Under the pieces are notes generated by a model that was given only the letters and a program-made list of their open reading frames with translations, had not been told where the DNA came from and ran no database searches. Of a stretch of DNA of 58,522 nt, positions 8,306 through 17,282 are shown piece by piece. The DNA is from Rickettsiales bacterium (lineage in GTDB: Bacteria; Pseudomonadota; Alphaproteobacteria; Rickettsiales; UBA3002): NCBI GenBank assembly GCA_022763105.1, contig JALEGK010000056.1, positions 1-58,522 on the forward strand, in the 5' to 3' direction. Within the stretch, counting starts at the first letter, position 1. The number at the start of each line of letters is the position of its first letter. The position numbers and the translations under genes were made by a program.

Positions 8306-9760
8306 ATGACTCACTACATTGCTTCACAATGGGTTGAATCAGGAGCAACGCTGCAATCCACCAATCCAGCAACCAATGAGACAATCTGGCAAGGCCATCA
8401 AGCCGATGCCGCAATGGTCAACAAAGCCATTGATGCGGCGCGCGAGGCGTTTGCAAACTGGTCCGCCACATCGTTCGAACAACGACTCGAATACCTCAAA
8501 GCATTTACCGCCCGCATCGAATCTTCAAAAGCGGAGCTTGCAGAGTTAATCGCTAAAGAAACGGGTAAGGTATTGTGGGATGCTATGGGCGAAGCCGGAG
8601 CCGTCATCGGCAAACTAAACTTCGCAGAGAAAGCCTATCATGAGCGCACAGGCGAGAGACATCAGGACATGTCTGGCTTCTCAGCCCATCTACGCCATCG
8701 CCCACACGGTGTCATGGCAGTCTTCGGGCCTTATAACTTCCCAGCACACCTACCCAATGGACATATCATCCCGGCACTCATGGCGGGTAACACCATCATC
8801 TTTAAACCAAGCGAGCAAACCCCCGCCGTTGGCGAATGGCTAGTGAAACAATGGGCGGCTGTTGGCCTTCCAAGCGGTGTCATCAATTTAGTCCAAGGCG
8901 AAAAAGAGACTGGCATCGCGCTGGCTAGCGGAGCAATAGATGGCTTGCTCTTTACCGGCAGCTCACAAACAGGCGTCATTCTGCATAAGCAATTAGCAGG
9001 TCGCCCAGAGCTACTGCTAGCCTTAGAAATGGGCGGCAATAACCCGCTCATCATCAATCAGCTCGATGATGTGAAGGCCGCAGCTTACGAGACCATCCAG
9101 TCTGCTTTCATCACATCGGGCCAGCGCTGCACCTGCGCGCGCCGCCTCATCTTGGTTAAAAACGATCAGACACAAGAGCTCATCGATACGCTTGTCTCCA
9201 TGACGCAATCCATTCAGGTAGGCGCTTATACCGACAATCCAGAACCGTTTATGGGCCCTGTCATTAACGCCCATACAGCACAACAACTCTTCCAAGCACA
9301 TGCCGATTTAGTAGCAAAAGGGGCAACGCCGTTAGTGGCAATGGATAAGCCAGATGATGGCAGCGCATTCGTCACCCCATCCATACTCGATGTGACGGGC
9401 ATAAAGGGCATTATTGACGAAGAATGGTTTGGGCCGATTTTAAAGCTCGTAACGGTCGATTCTTTGGATGACGCCATCCTAGAGGCTAATAACACCCAAT
9501 ATGGCCTCAGCGCGGGTTTATTCTCGAATAACCGCAAAGATTACGAGCAATGCTTGCTCCGCTTGCGTGCAGGCATCATCAATTGGAACAAGCAAACCAC
9601 AGGAGCAAGCGGTATGGCACCGTTTGGCGGCATCGGCTGCAGTGGTAACCACCACGCCGCCGGCTACTATTCCGCCGATTATTGTGCCTACCCAGTCGCC
9701 TCTATGGAGTCTGAAACCCTCACCTTGCCAGAAACATTGGCTAAAGGCATCAGCCTATGA
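8306..9760 (+). CDS. astD: Succinylglutamate-semialdehyde dehydrogenase (AST pathway)
   Basis: AstD oxidises N-succinylglutamate semialdehyde to N-succinylglutamate with NAD+. The 484-residue aldehyde dehydrogenase has the cofactor segment FGPYNFPAHLPNGH, the general-base block LEMGGNNP, and the catalytic cysteine at residue 275 in GQRCTCARR. This double-Cys context and the length (492 in E. coli) point to AstD rather than a generic dehydrogenase. AGGAG at 8295-8299 gives a good ribosome site. The stop overlaps the astB start (ATGA at 9757), suggesting translational coupling. Confidence 0.95.
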   Translation: MTHYIASQWVESGATLQSTNPATNETIWQGHQADAAMVNKAIDAAREAFANWSATSFEQRLEYLKAFTARIESSKAELAELIAKETGKVLWDAMGEAGAVIGKLNFAEKAYHERTGERHQDMSGFSAHLRHRPHGVMAVFGPYNFPAHLPNGHIIPALMAGNTIIFKPSEQTPAVGEWLVKQWAAVGLPSGVINLVQGEKETGIALASGAIDGLLFTGSSQTGVILHKQLAGRPELLLALEMGGNNPLIINQLDDVKAAAYETIQSAFITSGQRCTCARRLILVKNDQTQELIDTLVSMTQSIQVGAYTDNPEPFMGPVINAHTAQQLFQAHADLVAKGATPLVAMDKPDDGSAFVTPSILDVTGIKGIIDEEWFGPILKLVTVDSLDDAILEANNTQYGLSAGLFSNNRKDYEQCLLRLRAGIINWNKQTTGASGMAPFGGIGCSGNHHAAGYYSADYCAYPVASMESETLTLPETLAKGISL

Positions 9761-11082
9761 TGTGGAAGGAACTGCAATTAGAAGGATTAGTAGGACCAAC
9801 TCATAATTATTCTGGTTTATCAGATGGCAATGTCGCATCCGCCAATAATGCGGGCCTAACCTCGAACCCTAAAGAAGCGGCCCTACAAAGCCTATCCAAG
9901 ATGGAATGGCTTCATGAACAGGGCGTTCCAGTCGCGATTTCGCCACCACATCGCCGACCAGACTTTTCGCCCTATTCGCGCTTAGGTTTAGTCGAAAAAT
10001 CGCATTTTGACGAGATTTACGCTGCGCCGCACAAAAAATTGACCGCCGAGTGGTTACGCTCGCTCTATGATGTCAGCCCCAAGCTTTTTCATGCGTGCTG
10101 GAGTAGTTCTAACATGTGGACCGCAAATTCCGCTACCGTAACAATAGCTGATAATACTGGCAATAGCATCGTACACCTGACACCAGCCAATTTAATCAGC
10201 ACATTGCACCGTTCACTCGAAAAATCAGATACGGAACGATTTTTAAGACAGGTATTTTCGGATACGGAATATTTTTTGGTCCATGATGCGCTTTCCACAA
10301 CGTCACGACTCAACGATGAAGGCGCTGCAAACCACATGTGGCTCAACGATAAAAATAACACACACATTTTTGTCTTTGGCTCCAAACCACCTGACAACCC
10401 TCACCCTGCGTTATTTCCTTCAAGACAGCAATTTTTTGCGTCAGAAATTATTGCATCGCATCATACATTAAAAGCACAGCAGGCAATATTTGTGCAACAG
10501 CACCCAAATGCTATCGATGCCGGAATATTCCATAATGACGTGATTTCGATGAGTCATTGGCAATTTTTGGCCTATCACGAGGCTTCTTTCGTCGACGATA
10601 GCTTTATTGATCAACTTGGAGTTGAAAATTCGGTGCGAAAAATTTTAGAATCGGAACTCTCCTTAGAAGAGGCGGTAAAGACTTACTTCTTTAATGCCCA
10701 GATCATCACAAATAAATCCGCATCCGTAATAATACTTTTCCCATCTGAGGTTGAGGCCCATCCAAAAGCCAAAGCATTGGCTGAAAAATTAAAGGCAGAG
10801 GACAATCCAATCGATGATATTGCCTTCATGGACTTGCGTCAGAGCATGCGAAATGGCGGCGGCCCAGCATGTCTAAGACTAAGAGTGCCCGTTACAGACG
10901 CGCATTTGCAGGCGATGCATCAAGGCATTCGCTTTACTCCACGCTTGCATGACCGCCTAAAAACGCTCATTGAGCAGAATTATCCAGATAGTCTAACCCC
11001 TCAAGATTTGCTCAAACCGGACCATATCCCTCAATTTTGGGATACGCACAAAGCAATTCAGTCACTTTTATCCCTATCATAA
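9757..11082 (+). CDS. astB: N-succinylarginine dihydrolase (AST pathway)
   Basis: AstB hydrolyses N2-succinylarginine to N2-succinylornithine, two ammonia and CO2. Length (441 aa, 447 in E. coli) and the N-terminal block GLVGPTHNYSGLS identify the family; the catalytic cysteine is residue 372 in GGGPACLRLRVP. The start is ATGATG: either ATG (9757 or 9760) overlaps or abuts the astD stop. A Rho-independent terminator follows at 11336. The second half looks more AT-rich than astD by eye. Confidence 0.95.
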   Translation: MMWKELQLEGLVGPTHNYSGLSDGNVASANNAGLTSNPKEAALQSLSKMEWLHEQGVPVAISPPHRRPDFSPYSRLGLVEKSHFDEIYAAPHKKLTAEWLRSLYDVSPKLFHACWSSSNMWTANSATVTIADNTGNSIVHLTPANLISTLHRSLEKSDTERFLRQVFSDTEYFLVHDALSTTSRLNDEGAANHMWLNDKNNTHIFVFGSKPPDNPHPALFPSRQQFFASEIIASHHTLKAQQAIFVQQHPNAIDAGIFHNDVISMSHWQFLAYHEASFVDDSFIDQLGVENSVRKILESELSLEEAVKTYFFNAQIITNKSASVIILFPSEVEAHPKAKALAEKLKAEDNPIDDIAFMDLRQSMRNGGGPACLRLRVPVTDAHLQAMHQGIRFTPRLHDRLKTLIEQNYPDSLTPQDLLKPDHIPQFWDTHKAIQSLLSLS

Positions 11083-11335
11083 CTATCTGTTTTATTAGAT
11101 ATATTTATCAATGATGCTTTCTTCACGAAACTGTCACACACAATATAAATAAAATTTTATATATTTAATTAACAGCAAGACAGAAAACGAACCTAATTAA
11201 GGGCAGCACTCAGAGATAAGAAAAAGCACAGAAAGCGGTTTAGAAATAGCAAAGGGGAATAGATAGAAGAAGAACAACAAAGCTAACCAGACATCGATCG
11301 TTTAGATTTATGTACCTCCCTAATCACGTTCTTAT

Positions 11336-11365
11336 GTGGTGTCCAAATGGTCACCACTTTTTTTT
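11336..11365 (+). terminator. Rho-independent terminator of astADB
   Basis: GTGGTGTCC (11336-11344) pairs with GGTCACCAC (11349-11357) over 8 of 9 positions, with an AAAT loop, and eight T residues follow (11358-11365). It serves the plus-strand ast genes; the minus-strand M20 gene ends only three bases away and gets no T-tract from it. Confidence 0.85.
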
Positions 11366-11367
11366 GT

Positions 11368-12588
11368 TCAACTCATCACCACATCGCCCTTAGCCAAGCG
11401 CATTAAAAGCAAAGCCGACAATTTTGCGCGCTCAGGTAAAGAATCTAAGTAAACAATCTCATCAGATGAATGGATATTGGCCCCCCTTACACCCAACGTG
11501 TCAACATTCGGTAAACCATAGGCCCAGAGGTTGTTTCCGTCACAACACCCACCTGTTGCGTTCCACGCAATCTCTTGTGAGAGCATCGCACCCGTTTCTT
11601 TCACCAGATTAAAGACCGTCTCATTGCGTGGATGCATCGGTTTCGGATGGCGCGTGAATTTCCCATATTTTTCAATAGAAAACCCATTCTGTTGTGAAAA
11701 TTTCTGGACGATTTCATCCAATTTCTGCTCCATCCAGTCACGATCTTCCTCTGCCGGAAGCCTGACATTGAACCGTACCATCGCCAAATCGGGTACCATA
11801 TTAAGCGGGCCGCCACCTTCAACGCGCCCAAGGTTAAGCGTCACCCCGTCACGCTGACCATTCAGATCAAATAAGGTGAGTGCAACCTCACTCGCTTTCA
11901 TAATCGCATTGCGGCCTTTATCAAACTCGCGCCCCGCATGAGCCGCTCGGCCACGAATAACGAATGTAAAGTTACCACTGCCCTTGCGCGCACCAGCTAA
12001 CGTGCCATCCGCCAAGGCTGGCTCATAAATAAGGCCCAATTGGTTCCTCTCAGCCGCTTCCTTAAATAAGAAGTCAGAGCATTGAGAGCCTATTTCCTCA
12101 TCGGGGTTCAGGACGATCTCGTAACCAATATTCTCAGCCCAAGGCGAACGCTCAACGGCCTCTAGCGCCTTTAGCATCACCACTAAACCACCTTTTAAAT
12201 CGGCAACACCCGGCCCATTCAATATATTATCTTGCTGATATACTGGCTCTTGAAACGGGTGGTCTTTGCCAAACACCGTATCCATATGCCCGCCAAGGAA
12301 GACCTGAACGGGAGCATCAGGACGCTTACGAATACGCAATGCGCTACCCATCGGCGTTTGAATCACCTCACCCTTACTATTCACTTCTTCTAAATCAGCC
12401 AGAGGAATGCGCTCTATCTCACCGCCCAGCCATAAAAAATTATCTTCTAAGGCCTTTAGCATTCGCGCCAAACCTTCAAGATGATAACTACCGGAATTGA
12501 TACGTGACCATTGCTCAGTCAACAAAATCATGTGCTGGGATTGCGTATCAATCCATTCAAGATAAGGCTGAAACGCATCCGCATTCAT
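11368..12588 (-). CDS. M20-family metallohydrolase, candidate succinylglutamate desuccinylase substitute
   Basis: A 406-residue M20 zinc hydrolase of the carboxypeptidase G2 / ArgE / DapE superfamily. Metal and catalytic residues are visible in order: His and Asp in GGHMDTVF, Asp in GPGVADLKGG, the Glu pair in NPDEEIGS, an acidic ligand in IYEPALADG and His in GANIHSSDE. The inserted dimerisation domain lies between (FTFVIRGRAAHAGREF). It starts at 12588 by TGATG overlap with the aminotransferase stop, so the two are coupled. Because AstE, the last AST enzyme, is absent here and this family cleaves N-acyl amino acids and N-acyl glutamates, I infer that it may cleave N-succinylglutamate. Folate or peptide hydrolysis remains possible. 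Confidence 0.82.
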   Translation of the reverse strand: MNADAFQPYLEWIDTQSQHMILLTEQWSRINSGSYHLEGLARMLKALEDNFLWLGGEIERIPLADLEEVNSKGEVIQTPMGSALRIRKRPDAPVQVFLGGHMDTVFGKDHPFQEPVYQQDNILNGPGVADLKGGLVVMLKALEAVERSPWAENIGYEIVLNPDEEIGSQCSDFLFKEAAERNQLGLIYEPALADGTLAGARKGSGNFTFVIRGRAAHAGREFDKGRNAIMKASEVALTLFDLNGQRDGVTLNLGRVEGGGPLNMVPDLAMVRFNVRLPAEEDRDWMEQKLDEIVQKFSQQNGFSIEKYGKFTRHPKPMHPRNETVFNLVKETGAMLSQEIAWNATGGCCDGNNLWAYGLPNVDTLGVRGANIHSSDEIVYLDSLPERAKLSALLLMRLAKGDVVMS

Positions 12589-13901
12589 CAGCCGCCAAAC
12601 CACTTCGCAATACGTGAACCAAGACCGCCACTACGATTAGATGGCGACTCTTTTTTAAAGTAAACTGCCAGCGCTTTACTCACGCGCTGCAAGCCAACCT
12701 GCAGCTCTTCTTCGCTGATGGTCAGCGGCGGTAAGAAACGCAAAACATTAGGACCAGCAATCAGTACAAGCACACCATGCGTTCGGCAAATCTCGGACAA
12801 TTCGCCCGCTTTACCATGCCATTTAGGTGTTAGCTCTGCACCGATCATCAGCCCACTGCCGCGCACTTCGGTGAAGCATTCGAGATCCTCACCAATCGCC
12901 TCGAGTGCCTTTTTCACTTTTTGCGCTTTAGCTTCTACTGACGCCAGCAGCTCTGGCTGATTGATTTTTTCAAGCGATTTCAACGCCACAGCCGACATGA
13001 CAGGGTTGCCACCAAAGGTCGAACCGTGAGAGCCAAACTGGAAGGTATTTTCAGCCTTAGCCCCAACCAACATGGCACCAATCGGCAGGCCGCTTCCAAG
13101 CGCCTTCGCGCTGGTCATAATATCCGGCTCAATCTCATCATGCATATGCGCAAATAACCTACCCGTACGCCCCATACCGCACTGAATTTCATCACAGATA
13201 AGCAAAATATCTCTTTCATCGCAGAGCTTGCGTAGAAACTTCAGGAATCCTGGCTTTGCGGGCACCACACCACCCTCGCCTTGCACCGGCTCAATAAGAA
13301 TCGCGCAGGTCTTATCGCTCACTACTTTCTTCAATGCCTCTTCATCATTGAATGTGTCGCAATAGACAAAACCAGCCGGCATCGGCTCAAAGCCTTCATG
13401 GTATTTAGGCTGAGCAGTAGCTGTCACCGTCGCATAGGTACGCCCATGAAACGAACCGACAAAACTGATAATCTCGCGTTCTTCAGGGGATTTGCCTTTA
13501 TCAGCGGCGTATTTACGCGCCAGCTTAAAAGCGGCCTCATTGGCTTCTGCACCCGAATTACATAAGTAAACGCGCTTAGCAAACGGCACAGCTTCAACCA
13601 ACGCTTCTGATAATTTAATCGGTGGCTCAGTAAAAAAGATATTACTCGTATGCCAGAGCTTCTTGGCTTGGGTAACAAGCGCTTCTAAAAGCTCTTCATC
13701 ACCGTAACCCAGACCACACACGGCAATACCGCCACCAAAATCAATGTAATCATTGCCCTCCAAATCCCAGATAGTCGAGCCATCGGCACGATCCAAGATC
13801 ATGTCACGCGGCTTATAATTAGGCACATAATATTGCCGCCCTTTGGCTATCAGCTCATCGGAAAGCGCTTTAACATTATGTTTAGAAGAGATGTCGGACA
13901 T
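12588..13901 (-). CDS. astC: Succinylornithine / acetylornithine aminotransferase
   Basis: A fold-type I PLP enzyme of 437 aa. It shows the cofactor phosphate segment NSGAEANEAAFKLAR, the FHGRTYATVTAT block, LICDEIQCGMGRTG with the aspartate facing the pyridine nitrogen, and the Schiff-base lysine in TSAKALGSGLP. ArgD and AstC are close paralogues and often bifunctional; the setting beside astADB favours succinylornithine transamination, and no arg biosynthesis genes are nearby. It is the first gene of a minus-strand pair with the M20 hydrolase. The last 20 residues, rich in Ser and Gly, extend past the usual end. A 228-bp divergent region separates it from the transpeptidase gene. Confidence 0.88.
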   Translation of the reverse strand: MSDISSKHNVKALSDELIAKGRQYYVPNYKPRDMILDRADGSTIWDLEGNDYIDFGGGIAVCGLGYGDEELLEALVTQAKKLWHTSNIFFTEPPIKLSEALVEAVPFAKRVYLCNSGAEANEAAFKLARKYAADKGKSPEEREIISFVGSFHGRTYATVTATAQPKYHEGFEPMPAGFVYCDTFNDEEALKKVVSDKTCAILIEPVQGEGGVVPAKPGFLKFLRKLCDERDILLICDEIQCGMGRTGRLFAHMHDEIEPDIMTSAKALGSGLPIGAMLVGAKAENTFQFGSHGSTFGGNPVMSAVALKSLEKINQPELLASVEAKAQKVKKALEAIGEDLECFTEVRGSGLMIGAELTPKWHGKAGELSEICRTHGVLVLIAGPNVLRFLPPLTISEEELQVGLQRVSKALAVYFKKESPSNRSGGLGSRIAKWFGG

Positions 13902-14129
13902 AAATTTTGGACTCTGAAATGATTAGACGTCCGCATTATGCTCAAAAGAGCGGCCCGGTTCCAGCAATTTTGACGATCTCTTGATGACTCATCCACAGTT
14001 TTACAATTCAAAGCCCACTCTTAACTTAATATTAATTTTTCACGCGTATTTCTTAAAGATAAGAAGTTTGAAAAATAAGAATCTAAATCTTGCGAAAAAG
14101 ATGGATTCGTAAAGTAGGCAGGTGAGCAC

Positions 14130-15785
14130 ATGGCGATAAGCACAACAACGGTAGCCGTTGCCAAAAACACAAGAGCGGTAATTTTCTCGAGTTTAATCAT
14201 TTGGTTGGCAGCGGGCCTTTGGGTTTCAGCCCACGCTTTCTTCGTACCGCAAAAGCATGCCGAGCTAGATAAAGGCTTAAGCAAAGCTTACAAGCAAACC
14301 AGTGGCGCACGCCAAACACCGAAAGCCTTTCAGAGTTTTGTTAAGAATAAACCGCTGTGGGTAACCATGCATGGCCTCAATACCGATGCAAAGGCCGCCC
14401 TTTCTTTGATGGAAAAAGCCTATGAGCATGGCATAGACCCGGGTAAATACCATACCGATGCGATTCGCGAACAAGCTGTCTCTGCTTACGGTAATAATGA
14501 GGCGTTGGTTGCGCTAGAGCGTCGTATCACGGATACGGTTATCCAATATGTATTAGACCTACAAAATGGCGTAACACCCTCGAAACGCTACGATAAAATT
14601 GGCATTATCAAACCAATCTGGACCAAAGAAGTCACCGAGCGCACCTTAAGAACTCAGCGCAATGTCTATCGCTGGTTAGAAGCGATGGCTCCAAGCTCTA
14701 CCCATTATAAAGTACTGCAAGAAGCGCTGAAGAAATACAGCGTGATCGAAAAAACCCAGCAATGGCCTGAGATCAAAGTCGGTAACGTGATTAAGCCGGG
14801 TGAAAGCGATAACCGAATTATCGATATTGCACGCCTATTAGAGCTTACCGGAGATCTAGAGGGTAGCTTTGAGGGTGTCGAATACACACCTGAGCTACAA
14901 GAAGCCGTCATTCGTTTCCAGAACCGCCACGGGCTAGAAGCAGATGGCGTCATCGGCACACAAACCCAAAGAGCATTAGCCGCACCGGTGAATGATCGCA
15001 TTGATCAGATTCGCCTGACCATGGAGCGTATCCGCCAACTACCGGATTCATTGGGTAAGAAATTCATTCTGGTAAACATCCCGGCATTTAAGCTGGCGGC
15101 TTATGATAATGGCGAAAAAACCTTGGATATGGATGTCATTGTCGGCAAGACCGCCCGCAAAACGCCGATCTTCAGTAACTATCTAGGCGCAACCATCTTC
15201 AATCCGCGCTGGAATGTGCCGAGCAAAATTGCGAAGCGCGACCTGCTACCAAAGGTGCAAAAGAACAGCGAATACCTCAAAAAAGCGCGCTTCACTGTGC
15301 TACAAGATGGCGAGAAAGTCGACCCATCAACCATCGACTGGCACGCAGTGACCGCTCAGAACTTCCCCTATCAGCTAAAGCAGGCATCAGGCCGTAGCAA
15401 TGCATTGGGTAAAGTAAAGTTCACCATTCCGAATAATCAGGCGATTTATCTTCACGATACATCAGACCGCAAATTATTCGCAAAATCTTACCGCGCCCTA
15501 TCATCTGGCTGCATCCGTGTGAGCGACCCGCTGGGCCTTGCCAATTATGTCCTCGCATCACGTAATGGCTGGACACACGAAAAAGTCGAAAAACACTTCA
15601 ATTCTAGCCGCCGTGTTCAGGTCGAATCGCCAGCAATTCCAGTGCATACCATCTACTGGACTGCATGGGCAGAAACCGACGGAACGCTGCATTTTCGCAA
15701 CGATATCTACAAAAAAGACAAACGCATCTTAACGGCTCTTGGACCATATGAGCCAACACAGGAGCTTCAAGTGGCATCGCGCTAA
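14130..15785 (+). CDS. L,D-transpeptidase, YcbB/LdtD type
   Basis: An L,D-transpeptidase that forms 3-3 crosslinks in peptidoglycan or attaches proteins to it. An N-terminal signal anchor (about residues 18-38) leads to the scaffold region, a peptidoglycan-binding module (TPELQEAVIRFQNRHGLEADG, about 250-290), and a C-terminal YkuD catalytic domain with HDTSDRKLF and the active-site block SSGCIRVSDP. At 551 aa with this order it resembles E. coli LdtD (YcbB, 615 aa). AGGTGA precedes the ATG. A strong terminator follows at 15832, and the next gene is YcbK-like, as in the E. coli ycbB-ycbK region. Confidence 0.92.
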   Translation: MAISTTTVAVAKNTRAVIFSSLIIWLAAGLWVSAHAFFVPQKHAELDKGLSKAYKQTSGARQTPKAFQSFVKNKPLWVTMHGLNTDAKAALSLMEKAYEHGIDPGKYHTDAIREQAVSAYGNNEALVALERRITDTVIQYVLDLQNGVTPSKRYDKIGIIKPIWTKEVTERTLRTQRNVYRWLEAMAPSSTHYKVLQEALKKYSVIEKTQQWPEIKVGNVIKPGESDNRIIDIARLLELTGDLEGSFEGVEYTPELQEAVIRFQNRHGLEADGVIGTQTQRALAAPVNDRIDQIRLTMERIRQLPDSLGKKFILVNIPAFKLAAYDNGEKTLDMDVIVGKTARKTPIFSNYLGATIFNPRWNVPSKIAKRDLLPKVQKNSEYLKKARFTVLQDGEKVDPSTIDWHAVTAQNFPYQLKQASGRSNALGKVKFTIPNNQAIYLHDTSDRKLFAKSYRALSSGCIRVSDPLGLANYVLASRNGWTHEKVEKHFNSSRRVQVESPAIPVHTIYWTAWAETDGTLHFRNDIYKKDKRILTALGPYEPTQELQVASR

Positions 15786-15831
15786 GCCGCGGCCACACTC
15801 AGCAACGAAATACTCACACTCACTCATTGTC

Positions 15832-15861
15832 CCGGTTGGCCTTGCCGACCGGTTTTTTTTT
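15832..15861 (+). terminator. Rho-independent terminator after the L,D-transpeptidase gene
   Basis: CCGGTTGGC (15832-15840) pairs with GCCGACCGG (15844-15852), one G-U pair included, and is followed by nine T residues. It separates the transpeptidase gene from the YcbK-like gene. Confidence 0.92.
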
Positions 15862-15950
15862 GTATAAAACCCGATTTGGTGTTTCGGCATAGCATTTGCT
15901 ATGTTAATAAAAAATTAAGAATACAAGAGAATATAAGAAAGCGGGTACTT

Positions 15951-16511
15951 ATGAATTTATCACGCCGACAGTTTTTACAAGGCAGCGCGGCCGCAGCGAC
16001 CTCTTTAGTGATCGCGCCGAGCGCCATGGCAACCTATCAGATTACGCCATATGCCTTCTCTGAAGCTTCAAAGAAGAAGACGCTGTCTTTTTACCATACG
16101 CACACAGGTGAAAGCCTAGAGACGGTCTTCTATGATGGCGGCTTAGTTCGTGATGGCCTAGTCAAAGCAAACCGCATTTTGCGTGACCACCGCTCTGGCG
16201 ATGTCATCGAGATGGATTCCGAGCTTCTCTTTACGTTACATGACATTAAAGAGCAGTTGGGAACAGACGAGCCGTTCCACATTATTTCTGGTTACCGCTC
16301 GCCAAAAACCAATGCAATGCTTCGCTCTAAAGGTAAAGGCGTCGCTAAGAAAAGCTTCCACATGCGAGGCATGGCTATCGATATTCGCGTGCCCGGCATT
16401 AAAACCTCTGGCATTCGCGATCTAGCAAAAGAAATGCAACGTGGTGGTGTCGGCTATTACAGCTCTTCGGACTTCGTTCACCTGGATACAGGCCCAGCTC
16501 GCTTCTGGTAA
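15951..16511 (+). CDS. Tat-exported DUF882 / M15-type peptidase, YcbK-like
   Basis: A 186-aa protein with a clear twin-arginine signal (SRRQFLQG near residue 4, then an Ala-rich stretch ending PSAMA). The mature part is a DUF882 domain related to peptidase M15 (D-Ala-D-Ala carboxypeptidases): FHIISGYRSPKTNAML, FHMRGMAIDI with the metal His and Asp, and FVHLDTG with the second metal His. It probably works on peptidoglycan in the periplasm. The ATG at 15951 is chosen because the Tat motif follows at once; upstream in-frame codons add a non-signal stretch. Placement behind an LdtD-like gene mirrors the E. coli ycbB-ycbK pair. Confidence 0.88.
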   Translation: MNLSRRQFLQGSAAAATSLVIAPSAMATYQITPYAFSEASKKKTLSFYHTHTGESLETVFYDGGLVRDGLVKANRILRDHRSGDVIEMDSELLFTLHDIKEQLGTDEPFHIISGYRSPKTNAMLRSKGKGVAKKSFHMRGMAIDIRVPGIKTSGIRDLAKEMQRGGVGYYSSSDFVHLDTGPARFW

Positions 16512-16522
16512 ATTCTGGCAAA

Positions 16523-16879
16523 TCAGTCTGAGTTTTTAGGTTGGGGCTTAGCGGCCTTATAATCTTCTGGATTTCGTTTTGACGCACGCTCGCACTGATT
16601 GAGTAAAATCTCGCGCGCCTCTTCCTCAAACTGGTGGTTTGCGCCCTCTTCTTCCATACGTGCTTTTACCGAATCAGGCACATCTGCACCCTTGCCCCAT
16701 TCAATCACCTCGCCATACTCTTCCAACTGAAACGCCCCTTTCTTCTGGGCTTTCTTAAAGGCTTTGGCTTTACTTGGGTGAATTTTCAGATAGGCCCAAT
16801 AATCCTCGCCCGAGGCCATTTTGCCCTGACATAACACCACCATATAAAATTGCTGATCTAACGGGAGCGAGTTGTTCAT
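16523..16879 (-). CDS. Small conserved-looking hypothetical protein, 118 aa
   Basis: I do not recognise a named family. The protein is charged, without signal peptide or membrane segment, and begins FYMVVLCQGKMASGEDYWAY after nine residues. The middle contains a Lys-rich patch (SKAKAFKKAQKKG) and the second half is acidic and probably helical. It may be cytoplasmic. It converges on the YcbK-like gene with an 11-bp gap and lies 12 bp after a small membrane-protein gene on the same strand, so the two may form one transcript. Confidence 0.65.
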   Translation of the reverse strand: MNNSLPLDQQFYMVVLCQGKMASGEDYWAYLKIHPSKAKAFKKAQKKGAFQLEEYGEVIEWGKGADVPDSVKARMEEEGANHQFEEEAREILLNQCERASKRNPEDYKAAKPQPKNSD

Positions 16880-16891
16880 AAAAGCTTAGGC

Positions 16892-17188
16892 CTAAAGCGC
16901 CTGCCCGTGATAGGCTTGCAGACGGGCCAACTCGGCCTCCTGAGCGGCTTTATTCTGGCTGACATGCATTTTGCCATTCACATGGTCAGCAAATTTCCAA
17001 CCTGCTACCCCTATGAGAAACGGAATGGCGCCCACAGCCGCTTGCGCCGCAAATTCTGGCTGAAGTCCTAAAATCATGAATTTGAGCGCTGCACTGGCAA
17101 TATCAAGCCCTCCAACCACAATTCCTATGGCTGAAACGGCCTTTACTACCGTTGTCGCTGCAACTGTTACCAACCCAATTGGATTCAT
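16892..17188 (-). CDS. Small membrane protein of unknown function, 98 aa
   Basis: Two hydrophobic stretches (about residues 4-42 and 50-68, rich in Ala, Gly, Val and Ile) suggest a small inner-membrane protein, followed by a polar helical tail with an Ala/Glu pattern. The start at 17188 is set by AAGGA nine bases before the ATG; an in-frame TTG at 17197 is less likely. No family is recognised. It precedes the 118-aa hypothetical gene on the same strand and is divergent from the MBL-fold gene. Confidence 0.6.
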   Translation of the reverse strand: MNPIGLVTVAATTVVKAVSAIGIVVGGLDIASAALKFMILGLQPEFAAQAAVGAIPFLIGVAGWKFADHVNGKMHVSQNKAAQEAELARLQAYHGQAL

Positions 17189-17282
17189 ATTGAACAATCC
17201 TTATACTTGCACTAAGTCTATCATATCACGACAATATGACAAACACGTGATCAATCGTCTTAAATCACTATAAGGACTCCAT

